A stretch of 64,000 bases of DNA, taken from SpSt-398 sp041752235. GTDB taxonomy: Bacteria; Bacteroidota; Bacteroidia; Chitinophagales; Chitinophagaceae. The notes under the pieces were generated by a model. The model worked only from the letters and a program-made list of their open reading frames with translations, searched no databases and was not told the DNA's origin. This document shows, piece by piece, positions 35,314 to 43,429 of this stretch. Position 1 is the stretch's first letter; the number at the start of each line of letters is the position of its first letter. Position numbers and translations under genes: made by a program. Where the stretch lies: positions 124,001-188,000 of the forward strand of contig JBGSHM010000015.1 in the NCBI GenBank assembly GCA_041752235.1, in the 5' to 3' direction.

Positions 35314-36054
35314 TTACAATCCCAGCACCTCTTTTAAGCGCACATATCCCGTGCGACTGACCGGTATAACCGCACCTGAAATTAGCACGGCTACATAGCT
35401 GTCCTTTTCATGATGGTCAATGCGGGTGATCTGCTGAATATTAATCAGGTAGGATCGGTGACAGCGCGCAAACTGCCCATTGTCCAACAAATTTTCGAAA
35501 TAGGTGAGTGTCCTGTTTTTAAGGAATACCCCTTCCGATGTATGTAGTTTGACAAAATCATCCGCGGCTTCGAAATAATGGATATCCGCCACTGGTATGA
35601 TCCGGATCTTTTGTCCCGTTCGAACCACTACCCGGTGTCGTTGGAGAGGTGATTGGGAAGCCGTTTCCAATAAAGCAGTTGTCGGACCAGGTTCAGCAGA
35701 TTGAGCAGCGGCTTTCCATTTTTCTATGGCCCTGGCAAACCTTTCGGGAGAGAAGGGTTTTAGTAAATAATCAATGGCATGTGTTTCAAATGCCTTCATG
35801 GCAAATTCATCAAAAGCGGTGGTAAAGATCACCAGGGGTGGATTGGTCAATAGTTCCAACATTTCAAAACCATTGATCCGGGGCATTTGGATATCGAGGA
35901 ATAAGAGGTCTGGTTGGAATTGCTGGATCGCCTTTACGCCTTCAAACCCATCATTGCATTCGGCCACCACCTCCAATTCCGGGAAGGCGGCCAGGTATTC
36001 CCTGACAATCGAACGGGCCAACGGTTCATCATCAATGAGGATCACTTTCGGCAT
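35314..36054 (-). CDS. LytTR-family response regulator of the LiaF-like cluster
   Basis: A 246-residue receiver plus LytTR regulator: IDDEPLAR, phospho-Asp in DLLFLDIQMPRINGF, Thr in IFTTAFDEFA, Lys in DYLLKPFSP, a Pro/Ser/Thr linker near 115-135, and LytTR (IIPVADIHYFEAADDFVKLHT; FARCHRSYLINIQQITRID). The start overlaps the kinase gene by 23 bases, so the two are translationally coupled. Confidence 0.93.
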   Translation of the reverse strand: MPKVILIDDEPLARSIVREYLAAFPELEVVAECNDGFEGVKAIQQFQPDLLFLDIQMPRINGFEMLELLTNPPLVIFTTAFDEFAMKAFETHAIDYLLKPFSPERFARAIEKWKAAAQSAEPGPTTALLETASQSPLQRHRVVVRTGQKIRIIPVADIHYFEAADDFVKLHTSEGVFLKNRTLTYFENLLDNGQFARCHRSYLINIQQITRIDHHEKDSYVAVLISGAVIPVSRTGYVRLKEVLGL

Positions 36055-37087
36055 AGATGGGTATCGTTATGATGGTTTTAAAAAAGGTATCGCCTGCTAA
36101 TGTAGTCAACAGGTCTTTTCGACCAAAGAGAAGAAACAATCTTCTTTGAACTGCATTCAACCCAAACCCCGTTCCTTTCAAAGCCCGTGAAGTAGCCGGG
36201 TCATAGGGATTACTTACCGTAATCGCTAATTGATTTTCCAGCTTCTGCGCATGCAAGGTGATCAAAGCCTCTTCTGTCGTATCATACAGGCCAAACTTGA
36301 TCGCGTTCTCAAGTACCGGTTGAAGCAATAGGGCCGGAATACGAATGTCTTGCGTTTCCGGGGTACATTCAATACTTGTCCGTAGGCGATGCCCAAACCG
36401 CACCTTTTCGATCTCCAGATAGAGGGCCAGGTATTCAAGTTCTTCTTTCAACGTGACCCATTGATGTTCTTCTTTTTTGAGTGTGCCCCGTAAAAAATCG
36501 GATAGCTGGTGAACCATGCGTCGGGCTTCTGTTGGACTTGATCCGATCAATGCATTGATGCTATTGAGGCTGTTGAATAAAAAGTGGGGTTGTAGTTGTT
36601 GCCGGAGTTTGAATAACTCTGCTTCTTTCGCCATTTTTTCCAGATCGGCCTTTTGTTCATCGGCCTGCTTTTGCTCACGCAGTGTAAACCATAAAAGGCT
36701 CATCGCTGAAACGCAACCCGTCATGAGAAAAGCCAATCCAAACCGAAGGGTGGTGGATTCGGCCAGTAAGATTCGGTAGTTCTGATCACCCGGGTGCAGG
36801 GCCCAAAGAATAAAACGCGCCAGTACGATCCAGAGAAGACTTAACACCAGGCTTAGGGCAAGGAGGTATCCATATCTTTCCTTTCTGGGGAGGTAGTACC
36901 GCATGTTATTAATGATCAGCAAACAGGCCCCTGCCAGAAGCGCATTGCTGATGAGGCTGTCCACCAGGGCTGTTCGGGGAAGGATGCCATAACTCTGTAC
37001 CACATAAAAATGGACTGCGGCCCAACAGAGCCACCATCCGGTGAAGAAGTATCGGTATTTACTATTAGTTTGAAAATCCGTTGGCAT
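36032..37087 (-). CDS. LytS/YehU-type sensor histidine kinase of the LiaF-like cluster
   Basis: A 351-residue membrane kinase with four predicted helices in the first 150 residues, a coiled linker (EQKQADEQKADLEKMAKEAEL), the His in LRQQLQPHFLFNSLNSINAL and HATPase motifs (LLQPVLENAIKFGLY; GTGFGLNAVQRRL). No sizeable external domain. Downstream of a DUF4288 and a LiaF-like gene, suggesting envelope-stress sensing through the membrane partner. Confidence 0.93.
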   Translation of the reverse strand: MPTDFQTNSKYRYFFTGWWLCWAAVHFYVVQSYGILPRTALVDSLISNALLAGACLLIINNMRYYLPRKERYGYLLALSLVLSLLWIVLARFILWALHPGDQNYRILLAESTTLRFGLAFLMTGCVSAMSLLWFTLREQKQADEQKADLEKMAKEAELFKLRQQLQPHFLFNSLNSINALIGSSPTEARRMVHQLSDFLRGTLKKEEHQWVTLKEELEYLALYLEIEKVRFGHRLRTSIECTPETQDIRIPALLLQPVLENAIKFGLYDTTEEALITLHAQKLENQLAITVSNPYDPATSRALKGTGFGLNAVQRRLFLLFGRKDLLTTLAGDTFFKTIITIPIYAESDPH

Positions 37088-37094
37088 GTCCTGA

Positions 37095-37481
37095 TCAGCC
37101 CGCTAGCTGTTCTTTGGTTATTTGTCCGAATAAGGACCTGGCCTTACCTTGAAGGATCTGAATATAATGCTCGGCCGGCTCCCTTTCTTCGATGCGTGAA
37201 TATACTTCAGCGCCGTCGATCTGCGGACTCACCCGATAGATATCCGTTACATTAATGAATTCCCAACGTACCAATTGTTCTTCGTGATTATAAAAGGTAG
37301 TTTCTTCTGATCGCCCCAATTTTTCAGCTTTTTCGAGCGCCTTTTGCCGGTTCGGTGCCTGGATCAGTCGCAATTGTTCATCAAATTGTGCTGTATGCTG
37401 GCCAGTTCCACAAATGATCCGGTAGACGATTTTCACGAGGTACCAATCAGCCACAGCAGCAGGTTGTTTAAGGAAATACAT
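37095..37481 (-). CDS. DUF4288 domain protein
   Basis: A 128-residue cytoplasmic protein matching DUF4288: DWYLVKIVYRIICGTGQHTAQFDEQLRLI, then ALEKAEKLGRSEETTFYNHEE, WEFINVTDIY and GAEVYSRIEEREPAEHYIQ. Function unknown. It lies between the LiaF-like gene (9 bases) and the kinase (7 bases), so it is part of the operon. Confidence 0.82.
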   Translation of the reverse strand: MYFLKQPAAVADWYLVKIVYRIICGTGQHTAQFDEQLRLIQAPNRQKALEKAEKLGRSEETTFYNHEEQLVRWEFINVTDIYRVSPQIDGAEVYSRIEEREPAEHYIQILQGKARSLFGQITKEQLAG

Positions 37482-37490
37482 AGGTAGAGG

Positions 37491-38282
37491 TTAATAGGTT
37501 TTGATCTCAATACCGGCAAAAATGGATGTACCGTTTAACACCAACACTTTGTTGGGATCATTGGCGAGCTCAGTGGATCGACGTTTGTCTTCTATCCCGC
37601 CAAACATGGCCATCATTTCTGGTTTAATCTGCCAGTGCGCGGGAACCAAGAGTTTTGTTCCTCCAAAAACCTGCGTCAGTTCCAGTCTCACCGTTCCATT
37701 GATATCTGCCTGAGTAAGGTCGATCTCGCTGCCCCCAAAAATGTTGACGATCTCTCCGCCTTTAAAATCCTTCGATACAATGATCTTCTTGGTGCCCCCA
37801 AAGATCGACGTCGAATCAATAAAATCGCCGGTATGATGAGATTCAGTTGTATTACCGATCACGACCCGTTCTCCTTCGCCCGTTGTTGGCTGGGAACCTG
37901 ACCAGTTATCTCTACGGCGACGGTTAGGACGCAGGATAAACAGCAAGCCCAGGGCAATCAAACCAAGCGGCCATAAATAAGCCCGTACAATGAGGTTGGG
38001 AAAATATTGTTCCAATAAAAATATGCCTCCGATCAGGATGAGGACGATCCAGAATCCGCCTTGAAACTGATTCCGAAAACCCGAAAAAAGACCGATCGCG
38101 ATCAGTAACATTTGCCAGGTAAATAACCAGGAGGGAATTGGGAACTGCATAGCACGCAAGAGGGCCACACCGCCAATCAATAAGAGGAGCAAACCTGTCC
38201 AGATTCGACCGGTGGAAGACCATCTGGCCTCCCGCCTTTCCTGTCTTCTTTCCTGCCAGGAAGTATTTGTATTTTCTGTCAT
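37491..38282 (-). CDS. LiaF-like membrane protein
   Basis: A 263-residue protein. After a charged N-terminus (WQERRQERREARW) come about four short membrane helices (IWTGLLLLLIGGVALLRAM; MLLIAIGLFSGF; FWIVLILIGGIFLLEQYF; YLWPLGLIALGLLFIL), then a soluble beta-helix C-terminal domain with repeated FGG steps (STSIFGGTKKI; VNIFGGSEIDL; TQVFGGTKLLV; MAMFGGIED; SIFAGIEI), typical of LiaF/YvqF. In Firmicutes LiaF restrains the LiaS kinase. First gene of the operon that ends with the LytTR regulator. Confidence 0.88.
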   Translation of the reverse strand: MTENTNTSWQERRQERREARWSSTGRIWTGLLLLLIGGVALLRAMQFPIPSWLFTWQMLLIAIGLFSGFRNQFQGGFWIVLILIGGIFLLEQYFPNLIVRAYLWPLGLIALGLLFILRPNRRRRDNWSGSQPTTGEGERVVIGNTTESHHTGDFIDSTSIFGGTKKIIVSKDFKGGEIVNIFGGSEIDLTQADINGTVRLELTQVFGGTKLLVPAHWQIKPEMMAMFGGIEDKRRSTELANDPNKVLVLNGTSIFAGIEIKTY

Positions 38283-38298
38283 TTTCTTGATTTTTAAC

Positions 38299-38306
38299 CA
38301 AAACTA
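38299..38306 (-). promoter_or_regulatory. Predicted -7 box TAGTTTTG of the LiaF-like operon
   Basis: Read on the - strand, TAGTTTTG matches TAnnTTTG exactly; it ends 16 bases before the ATG. Confidence 0.5.
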
Positions 38307-38408
38307 CAGTGCCCCCATTTTCCTCCCAAGGGCCTTTAGGCTGATAAACCCAAAAACCCGGTAAACCCGCGAAAATACCCGGTGAATGCCGACCACCCCG
38401 GAAAGGTT

Positions 38409-38416
38409 TATCTTTG
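38409..38416 (+). promoter_or_regulatory. Predicted -7 box TATCTTTG of rnpB
   Basis: Exact TAnnTTTG match placing the RNA start at about 38421, where the RNase P RNA sequence begins. Confidence 0.6.
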
Positions 38417-38420
38417 CCGA

Positions 38421-38758
38421 CATAACCAGGTTATCGCTTCCCTTTGGGGAGGAGGAAAGTCCGGACAGCACAGAGCAATGCACCGGTGAAGAGCCGGGTC
38501 CCGGTAAAACGGGAACAGATAGTGCCACAGAAAATTACCGTCCGCCGCTGGCGGATAAGGGTGAAAACGTGAGGTAAGAGCTCACGGATCCTGTTGGCAA
38601 CAACAGGGTAGGGTAAACCTTGCATGCTGAAATGCCACATAGGTCAGCGATTGAGGGCGGCTCGCCCGATGCTGATGGGTAGGCAGATTGATCCGGCAGG
38701 GCAACCTGCCGGACAGATAAATGATAACCCTCGACAGAATCCGGCTTATCGGTTTTTT
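38421..38758 (+). ncRNA. rnpB: RNase P RNA, bacterial type A
   Basis: The catalytic RNA that trims the 5' ends of pre-tRNAs. Universal elements are present: GAGGAAAGTCCGGAC at about 38450-38464 (CR-I), ACAGAAAATTACCG near 38526 (CR-III), AGGTAAGAGCTCACGG near 38571 and the 3' CR-V CGACAGAATCCGGCTTATC near 38732. AACC (38424-38427) pairs with GGTT (38751-38754) as the base of P1. Length about 335, right for type A. A T run at 38753-38760 closes it as a terminator. Short protein frames on both strands here are spurious. Confidence 0.95.
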
Positions 38759-38762
38759 TTAA

Positions 38763-38825
38763 GCTATTGGCTGTTAGCTATTAGCTGTTAGCTTTGGCTA
38801 AAGGCTAATAGCTAATGGCAACAGC
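38763..38825. repeat. Compact heptamer palindrome (GCTATTA / TAATAGC) after rnpB
   Basis: Nine words in unbroken 7-base phase: GCTATTG, GCTGTTA, GCTATTA, GCTGTTA, GCTTTGG, CTAAAGG, CTAATAG, CTAATGG, CAACAGC. The arms meet with almost no spacer, so the + transcript could fold into a hairpin of about 25 bp. It lies between rnpB's U run and trmH. Confidence 0.85.
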
Positions 38826-38851
38826 TTAAAACCTAACTCTTTCATCAAACC

Positions 38852-39454
38852 ATGACTCCCGAACGCCATACCCGCCTTACCACTGTATTGAGCAAACGCC
38901 AACCTGACCTGACGGTGGTATTGGAAAATGTGTTTGATCCGCATAATATTTCGGCCGTGATGCGCACCTGTGACGCGGTGGGAATTCAGGAGATCTATGT
39001 ATTGAATTACAAGATCCCCCGGCATAAAAAATGGGGAGCAAGAAGTTCTTCCTCAGCAGCCAAATGGCTTACTGTTCATCAATTCGATCAGGTAGATGCG
39101 TGTTTGAAGGCCTTGCGTTCCCGTTATGAGCGCATTTTAACAACGCATCTCAGCACGGATGCCGTAAGTTTATATGAACTGGACCTGCTGCCACCGACAG
39201 CGCTGGTATTTGGAAATGAACATGGTGGAGTTTCGGAGGAGATCCGTGCCGGAGCCGATGGGAATTTCCTCATTCCGCAAGTAGGGATCATTCAATCCCT
39301 GAATATCAGTGTGGCCTGTGCAGTAACCGTGTACGAAGCCTATAGACAAAAAGAAAAGGCAGGACACTATGACCAGGTACGACTGCCCAACGAACAATAC
39401 AATGGTTTATTGAAAGAATGGGGTTTTAATGACCCCGACAATACATCAGAATAA
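38852..39454 (+). CDS. trmH: TrmH family tRNA (guanosine-2'-O)-methyltransferase
   Basis: A 200-residue SPOUT methyltransferase; the N-terminus (MTPERHTRLTTVLSKRQPDLTVVLENVFDPHNISAVMRT read in pieces: KRQPDLTVVLENV, PHNISAVMRTCDAVG) is very close to the E. coli TrmH that makes Gm18. The SAM-knot motifs ALVFGNEHGGVSEE and GIIQSLNISVACAVTVYEA are present. Shorter than E. coli TrmH at the C-terminus. tlpA-like gene follows 10 bases later. Confidence 0.93.
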   Translation: MTPERHTRLTTVLSKRQPDLTVVLENVFDPHNISAVMRTCDAVGIQEIYVLNYKIPRHKKWGARSSSSAAKWLTVHQFDQVDACLKALRSRYERILTTHLSTDAVSLYELDLLPPTALVFGNEHGGVSEEIRAGADGNFLIPQVGIIQSLNISVACAVTVYEAYRQKEKAGHYDQVRLPNEQYNGLLKEWGFNDPDNTSE

Positions 39455-39464
39455 ATAATATCGA

Positions 39465-39953
39465 ATGAGGAAGAACATCATTTTGGTGATTTTATTATTG
39501 GGGAGCCACGGGATCATATCCTTTGGTCAGGAAATACCCAAAGTTAAGATTGGAGACCTTGCGGCCTTTATTCAAAAGACCGATAAACCATTGGTAGTAA
39601 ACTTCTGGTCAACCACCTGTAAACCTTGTATCGCGGAGATCCCCTATTTTCAGGAAAAGGTAAAAGCATTCGCCGCGGATAGTGTGCTCTTAGTACTCGT
39701 TAGTATTGATATGCGTGCTAATTATCCGGATAAGATCAGAGACTTTGCTAAAGCCAGAAACTTTTATGCCCCCATTCAATGGCTGGATGAAACCAATGCA
39801 GATTACTTCTGCCCGGTGATCGACAGCAGTTGGTCAGGGGTGATACCCGCCACGTTGTTTATCAATAACAAAACGGGATACCGTTATTTTCAGGAAGAAA
39901 AAATCAAGCCTGAAAAATTCGAGGAGATTTTGAGAAAACTGGTTGGCCGTTAA
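39465..39953 (+). CDS. TlpA-type periplasmic thioredoxin
   Basis: A 162-residue protein with signal peptide (MRKNIILVILLLGSHGIISF) and a thioredoxin fold with active-site Cys52-Lys-Pro-Cys55 (NFWSTTCKPCIAEIPYF) and cis-Pro loop GVIPATLFI. Probably a thiol reductant or cytochrome-maturation helper in the periplasm. The stop overlaps the convergent gene's stop by 4 bases. Confidence 0.9.
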   Translation: MRKNIILVILLLGSHGIISFGQEIPKVKIGDLAAFIQKTDKPLVVNFWSTTCKPCIAEIPYFQEKVKAFAADSVLLVLVSIDMRANYPDKIRDFAKARNFYAPIQWLDETNADYFCPVIDSSWSGVIPATLFINNKTGYRYFQEEKIKPEKFEEILRKLVGR

Positions 39954-40165
39954 GCCTTTTGGTCATCGCATAATTCATTTAGGACCCTGTCTTCTTCCTG
40001 GTGTTTGTGAAGACGATATAGGAAATTGGCCCATGCGCCAATGGCGATGATGGCACAAACAATACCCACAAGACTATTGTAATACAGACTGCGGGCCAGC
40101 AAGAAACCGGCAAGCACAAAAACACCCAGGATGATGGCTTTGTTGAGGAAGCTGCGAAGCGTCAT
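39950..40165 (-). CDS. Small two-helix membrane protein
   Basis: A 71-residue protein: two hydrophobic helices (AIILGVFVLAGFLLARSLYY; LVGIVCAIIAIGAWANFLY) and a charged C-terminus (RLHKHQEEDRVLNELCDDQ). Unknown function. The frame continues upstream to 40186, but ATG 40165 begins the compact protein. It converges on the tlpA-like gene with a 4-base overlap of stop codons. Confidence 0.6.
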   Translation of the reverse strand: MTLRSFLNKAIILGVFVLAGFLLARSLYYNSLVGIVCAIIAIGAWANFLYRLHKHQEEDRVLNELCDDQKA

Positions 40166-40297
40166 AAGCTGATTTTGGTGTCCCACGCAGAGCGGAACGG
40201 GTGAACAATGAAGTTACAGTGGTTACCGGTTAGATGCAACCCGATTCCAATTCCACAAAAAAATAGGAAAAATTAAAAAATCAGCCAAAAAAGGGGA

Positions 40298-40903
40298 TCA
40301 AAGTCTTTTGATGCTGCAACCCACACTCCGGGATTCTTTGGTGCTTACTTCTTTACCAGCTTTCATTTCATCCATGGCCGCTTTCAGGTGTTCGCGACTG
40401 ACACTGGACGCATCCGAGGGGTTGTCGTCAATAGCGCCGTGATAAACGAGTTTTTTATCCTTATTGAACAGAAAACATTCAGGTGTGCGATTGGCCGAAA
40501 AAGCATCCGCCAACACCGAATTCTCATCTACGACATAATACCATTTATAGCCTTGCTCCTGGGCGTAGGCTTGCATCGCGGCATAGGAATCTGCATCGCC
40601 ACGTTCTGCTTCATTGGAATTGACCAGCACGATCCCAATTCCTTGTTCGGCCGCATACTGCGCAATGGCGCGTGTACGATCCTGGTTCTTGATCACGTAT
40701 GGGCAGGTATTGCAACTGAACATCACCAGCAAACCATTTTCTTTAATGGCATCCTGGAGGGCTACTTCTTTTCCGGAAATATCTTTCATTTTACGGTCAG
40801 CCAGGGGCATGTCTCCACCAATGGGAATAGCACGATGAGGGGTGGTAAACGATACCACGAAGATGGCTGCGAGGGGAATGATGGTCGCAATCAATTTTTT
40901 CAT
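40298..40903 (-). CDS. Secreted thioredoxin-like redoxin
   Basis: A 201-residue protein with a signal peptide (MKKLIATIIPLAAIFVVSF) and AhpC/TSA-like thioredoxin fold: active-site Cys64-Asn-Thr-Cys67 in LLVMFSCNTCPYVIKNQDR, and TPECFLFNKDKKLVYHGAIDDN. The CNTCPYV pattern is common in thioredoxin-family proteins of Bacteroidota. An upstream ATG at 40927 (8 extra residues) is possible. A Cys-containing tail (SVGCSIKRL) is typical of this subgroup. Confidence 0.85.
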   Translation of the reverse strand: MKKLIATIIPLAAIFVVSFTTPHRAIPIGGDMPLADRKMKDISGKEVALQDAIKENGLLVMFSCNTCPYVIKNQDRTRAIAQYAAEQGIGIVLVNSNEAERGDADSYAAMQAYAQEQGYKWYYVVDENSVLADAFSANRTPECFLFNKDKKLVYHGAIDDNPSDASSVSREHLKAAMDEMKAGKEVSTKESRSVGCSIKRL

Positions 40904-40977
40904 CTCGTCGGGTTTTAATCGTTTCATGGGGCGTTTTTTTAGGGAGACAGATACTCTATACCGTAAATTTCAACATT

Positions 40978-41955
40978 TTATTGCAGGGAATGTTTACCGT
41001 CGGCCATATTTTTTTTCCGCTCCTCCGCAATTCTTTGCAGAGAGGCAATGCTCACATTGAGTTCAAACCCGATCAGGAGTACGATGGAATTGAAATAAAT
41101 CAGCACCATAACGATGAGAATGGTGCCGATAGACCCGTATAACTTATTGTAATTCGAAAAGTTATCTACCCAATAGTTAAAACCTACCGTAAACAGGAGC
41201 ATCATAAAGGTGGCCAGCAGGGACCCGGGGTTGATCAGGGCCCATTTTTTGTGGACCGCCGGGGCATGCCGGTAAATAAAAGAAATGATAAAAAAGAAAA
41301 GCAACACAATGGCTCCCCAACGTCCATTGATCAGGAGGGCCCGAACATCGGGATCCTTGATCCCCAGCCAGTCCATGACATAACCCTGGGTCACCAACAA
41401 CAGGATACAAAAAATGACCAGAATGAAAAGGATGAGGGTAAGCTTAACGGATACCCAACGATCATGAAAATTTGTCCTTTTCTTAAATCCAATATAGTTT
41501 CTGTTAAAGGAGCGACTGATCCCCATGATGGTATTGGTAGAGAAATACAAAGCCAGTATAAAACCAAAAGAAAGCAAACCAGCTTTTGGTTTATAAATAA
41601 AATCGTCAACAAAGTTTATGATCGCTGCATTGTTCTTCTCCCCGGGAATGATATCGCGAATGAGTTGATGGAGTTGATCGGTAAACTGATCGGAAATGGG
41701 AAAAAAGGGGATCAGGGTACTGAGAAAAATGATCGCGGGCGGAATGGCCAGTAAGAGGTTGAAGGCAATGGAAGAAGCCCGTTCGGTAAGATTGGTATTG
41801 GTAAGCTGACGGAAAAAGAAGACCGTCACATCAAACAGGGATATACCTCTGAATCCGGGGGGATAGATCTCCTTGCTCCAACGAACCACCAGCCGATAAG
41901 GAGGGGAGGTGATCCATCTTCTTTTTATCCGGGTAAACCAATGTTGCCAATCCAT
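40978..41955 (-). CDS. YihY/BrkB family membrane protein
   Basis: A 325-residue protein with six or seven membrane helices and the YihY/BrkB pattern (NLTERASSIAFNLLLAIPPAIIFL; GLLSFGFILALYFSTNTIMGI; YGSIGTILIVMVLIYFNSIVLLIGFELN). The family was once misnamed ribonuclease BN; its function is unknown. It follows mltG by 3 bases and is probably co-transcribed. Confidence 0.9.
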   Translation of the reverse strand: MDWQHWFTRIKRRWITSPPYRLVVRWSKEIYPPGFRGISLFDVTVFFFRQLTNTNLTERASSIAFNLLLAIPPAIIFLSTLIPFFPISDQFTDQLHQLIRDIIPGEKNNAAIINFVDDFIYKPKAGLLSFGFILALYFSTNTIMGISRSFNRNYIGFKKRTNFHDRWVSVKLTLILFILVIFCILLLVTQGYVMDWLGIKDPDVRALLINGRWGAIVLLFFFIISFIYRHAPAVHKKWALINPGSLLATFMMLLFTVGFNYWVDNFSNYNKLYGSIGTILIVMVLIYFNSIVLLIGFELNVSIASLQRIAEERKKNMADGKHSLQ

Positions 41956-41958
41956 TTG

Positions 41959-42981
41959 TCATTTTTGTTTGGCCTTCTCCAACGAATCCAACGCCAACTG
42001 ATATTGACGGGCCAGTTTCATATGTGTTACATCATCAGCCGAAAAAACGTGGCTGCCCGAGAAATCGCTATTGGCGACAAAGTAAATGTAGTCGGTTTTA
42101 GGGGCATCCAGGACGGCATCAAGGGTTGATTTTTGCACATTGCAGATAGGTCCTGGCGGCAACCCTTTGTTTTGATACGTATTGTAAGGGGAAGCAACCT
42201 TCAGATGTTTAAAGTAGATTCTTCGCAACCCAAAATCACGGAGTGCGAATTTAACCGTCGGGTCTGCCTGTAAAGGGATGCCTTTGGAAATCCGATTCAG
42301 GTACACACTGGCAATGGTTGGTTTCTCCGGACCATAATTGGTTTCCTCCTCCACCACGGAGGCCAGTGCATGTGCTTCCAGTATGGTCAATCCCTTGGCA
42401 CGGGCCTTGGCCACTCGTTCAGGTGTCCAGTACTTGGTAGATTCCTCCCATAACCGGTCATATACTTTGCGAGGTGTCGTATTCCAAAAGAATTGATAAG
42501 TATCCGGAAAGATCGCCAGGGTAAAGCCGGCGGTATCCAAGCCATATTTTTTCAAACTGTCATTGGAGGCTAAAAAATTGCTCATGTCTTCCTCGGAAAA
42601 CTCAAACTTGTCTTTCATGAGTTTTACCAGGTCTTCCCTTACGCGTATCCGTCGGCTGATGACAAGATTGACAGGAGATTGACGACCATTTCGGAGCATT
42701 CTGACCAATTGCAATAAGCTGGTACGGGCTGGAATCAGATAACGTCCCGGTTTGACCAGGGTAGGGTAGTCCAATTTTTTGGCCAACCAGTCAAACCAAA
42801 AAGTTCCACTCAGTACCTTTTTATCCGTCAATTCTTTTTTTACATCATTGTAGGAGGCGCCGGTTGAGATGTAGATGTATTTTCCTTCGGGGGCTTTGGT
42901 TGCAGGGCCCAGCAATTTCCATCCCAAAAACAGTCCCAGCACAAGCACCAGGAATAAGAAGGCAAGAATCCATTTTTTCAT
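41959..42981 (-). CDS. mltG: Endolytic transglycosylase MltG
   Basis: A 340-residue inner-membrane protein that cleaves nascent glycan strands to set their length. One N-terminal membrane helix (ILAFLFLVLVLGLFLGW), a LysM-like region, then the YceG domain with the catalytic Glu in HALASVVEEETNY and IASVYLNRISKGIPLQADPTV, GLPPGPICNVQKSTLDA. ATG 42981 chosen over 42999 because it begins the membrane anchor. TAATTTG on the - strand at 42988-42994 lies 13 bases before this ATG. Confidence 0.95.
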   Translation of the reverse strand: MKKWILAFLFLVLVLGLFLGWKLLGPATKAPEGKYIYISTGASYNDVKKELTDKKVLSGTFWFDWLAKKLDYPTLVKPGRYLIPARTSLLQLVRMLRNGRQSPVNLVISRRIRVREDLVKLMKDKFEFSEEDMSNFLASNDSLKKYGLDTAGFTLAIFPDTYQFFWNTTPRKVYDRLWEESTKYWTPERVAKARAKGLTILEAHALASVVEEETNYGPEKPTIASVYLNRISKGIPLQADPTVKFALRDFGLRRIYFKHLKVASPYNTYQNKGLPPGPICNVQKSTLDAVLDAPKTDYIYFVANSDFSGSHVFSADDVTHMKLARQYQLALDSLEKAKQK

Positions 42982-43020
42982 GGGTATCAAATTACTCAAA
43001 TATCGCTAAATGTTTTCCAT

Positions 43021-43047
43021 AAAAAAACCCACGTATAAACATGGGTT
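43021..43047 (-). terminator. Intrinsic terminator of secG
   Basis: On the - strand AACCCATGT (43047-43039) pairs with ACGTGGGTT (43034-43026), one G-U, and is followed by seven T. It separates the miaB-secG run from mltG. Confidence 0.8.
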
Positions 43048-43072
43048 GGTATCTTATCAAAAATAAACTTGA

Positions 43073-43429
43073 TTACTTAGTAGTATCCGGGCTGGTTGAT
43101 GTACCTGGAGCGGACTGAAACGGTGCAGTAGTGTTCGTTGAATTGGTGCCGGATGGTGGTGGAGCGGATATCTCCTGGCTACGTCCGTCGGTTGAACCTG
43201 CATCGGAAGAGATCAGGAGGGTGGAAAACAAGGCCAGCAAACCAACAATGGCAGAAAAAAGCCAGGTGCCTTTTTCAAGAACATCTGTGGTTTGTTTTAC
43301 GCCCATGAATTGGGTGCTGAATCCGGCGATATTACCTGCCAGACCACCGCCTTTGGGGTTCTGAATCAGGACGATAACTCCAAGTACCACGCAGGCAAGA
43401 ATGATCAGGATTACAAATAAAAGGGTCAT
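43073..43429 (-). CDS. secG: Preprotein translocase subunit SecG
   Basis: A 118-residue SecG: two membrane helices (LLFVILIILACVVLGVIVLI; WLFSAIVGLLALFSTLLIS) around the conserved loop QNPKGGGLAGNIAG, followed by a Ser/Thr/Pro-rich tail common in Bacteroidota. It stabilises the SecYEG channel. ATG 43429 overlaps the stop of the upstream TPR gene (ATGA). Confidence 0.95.
   Translation of the reverse strand: MTLLFVILIILACVVLGVIVLIQNPKGGGLAGNIAGFSTQFMGVKQTTDVLEKGTWLFSAIVGLLALFSTLLISSDAGSTDGRSQEISAPPPSGTNSTNTTAPFQSAPGTSTSPDTTK

Noticed and set aside
38283..38408. tRNA gene or riboswitch upstream of rnpB
   Set aside because: No cloverleaf, CCA end or conserved aptamer core could be found; only the divergent promoters are seen.
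38386..38640. Short open frames on both strands over rnpB
   Set aside because: The region matches conserved RNase P RNA elements; the frames cross these and are chance.
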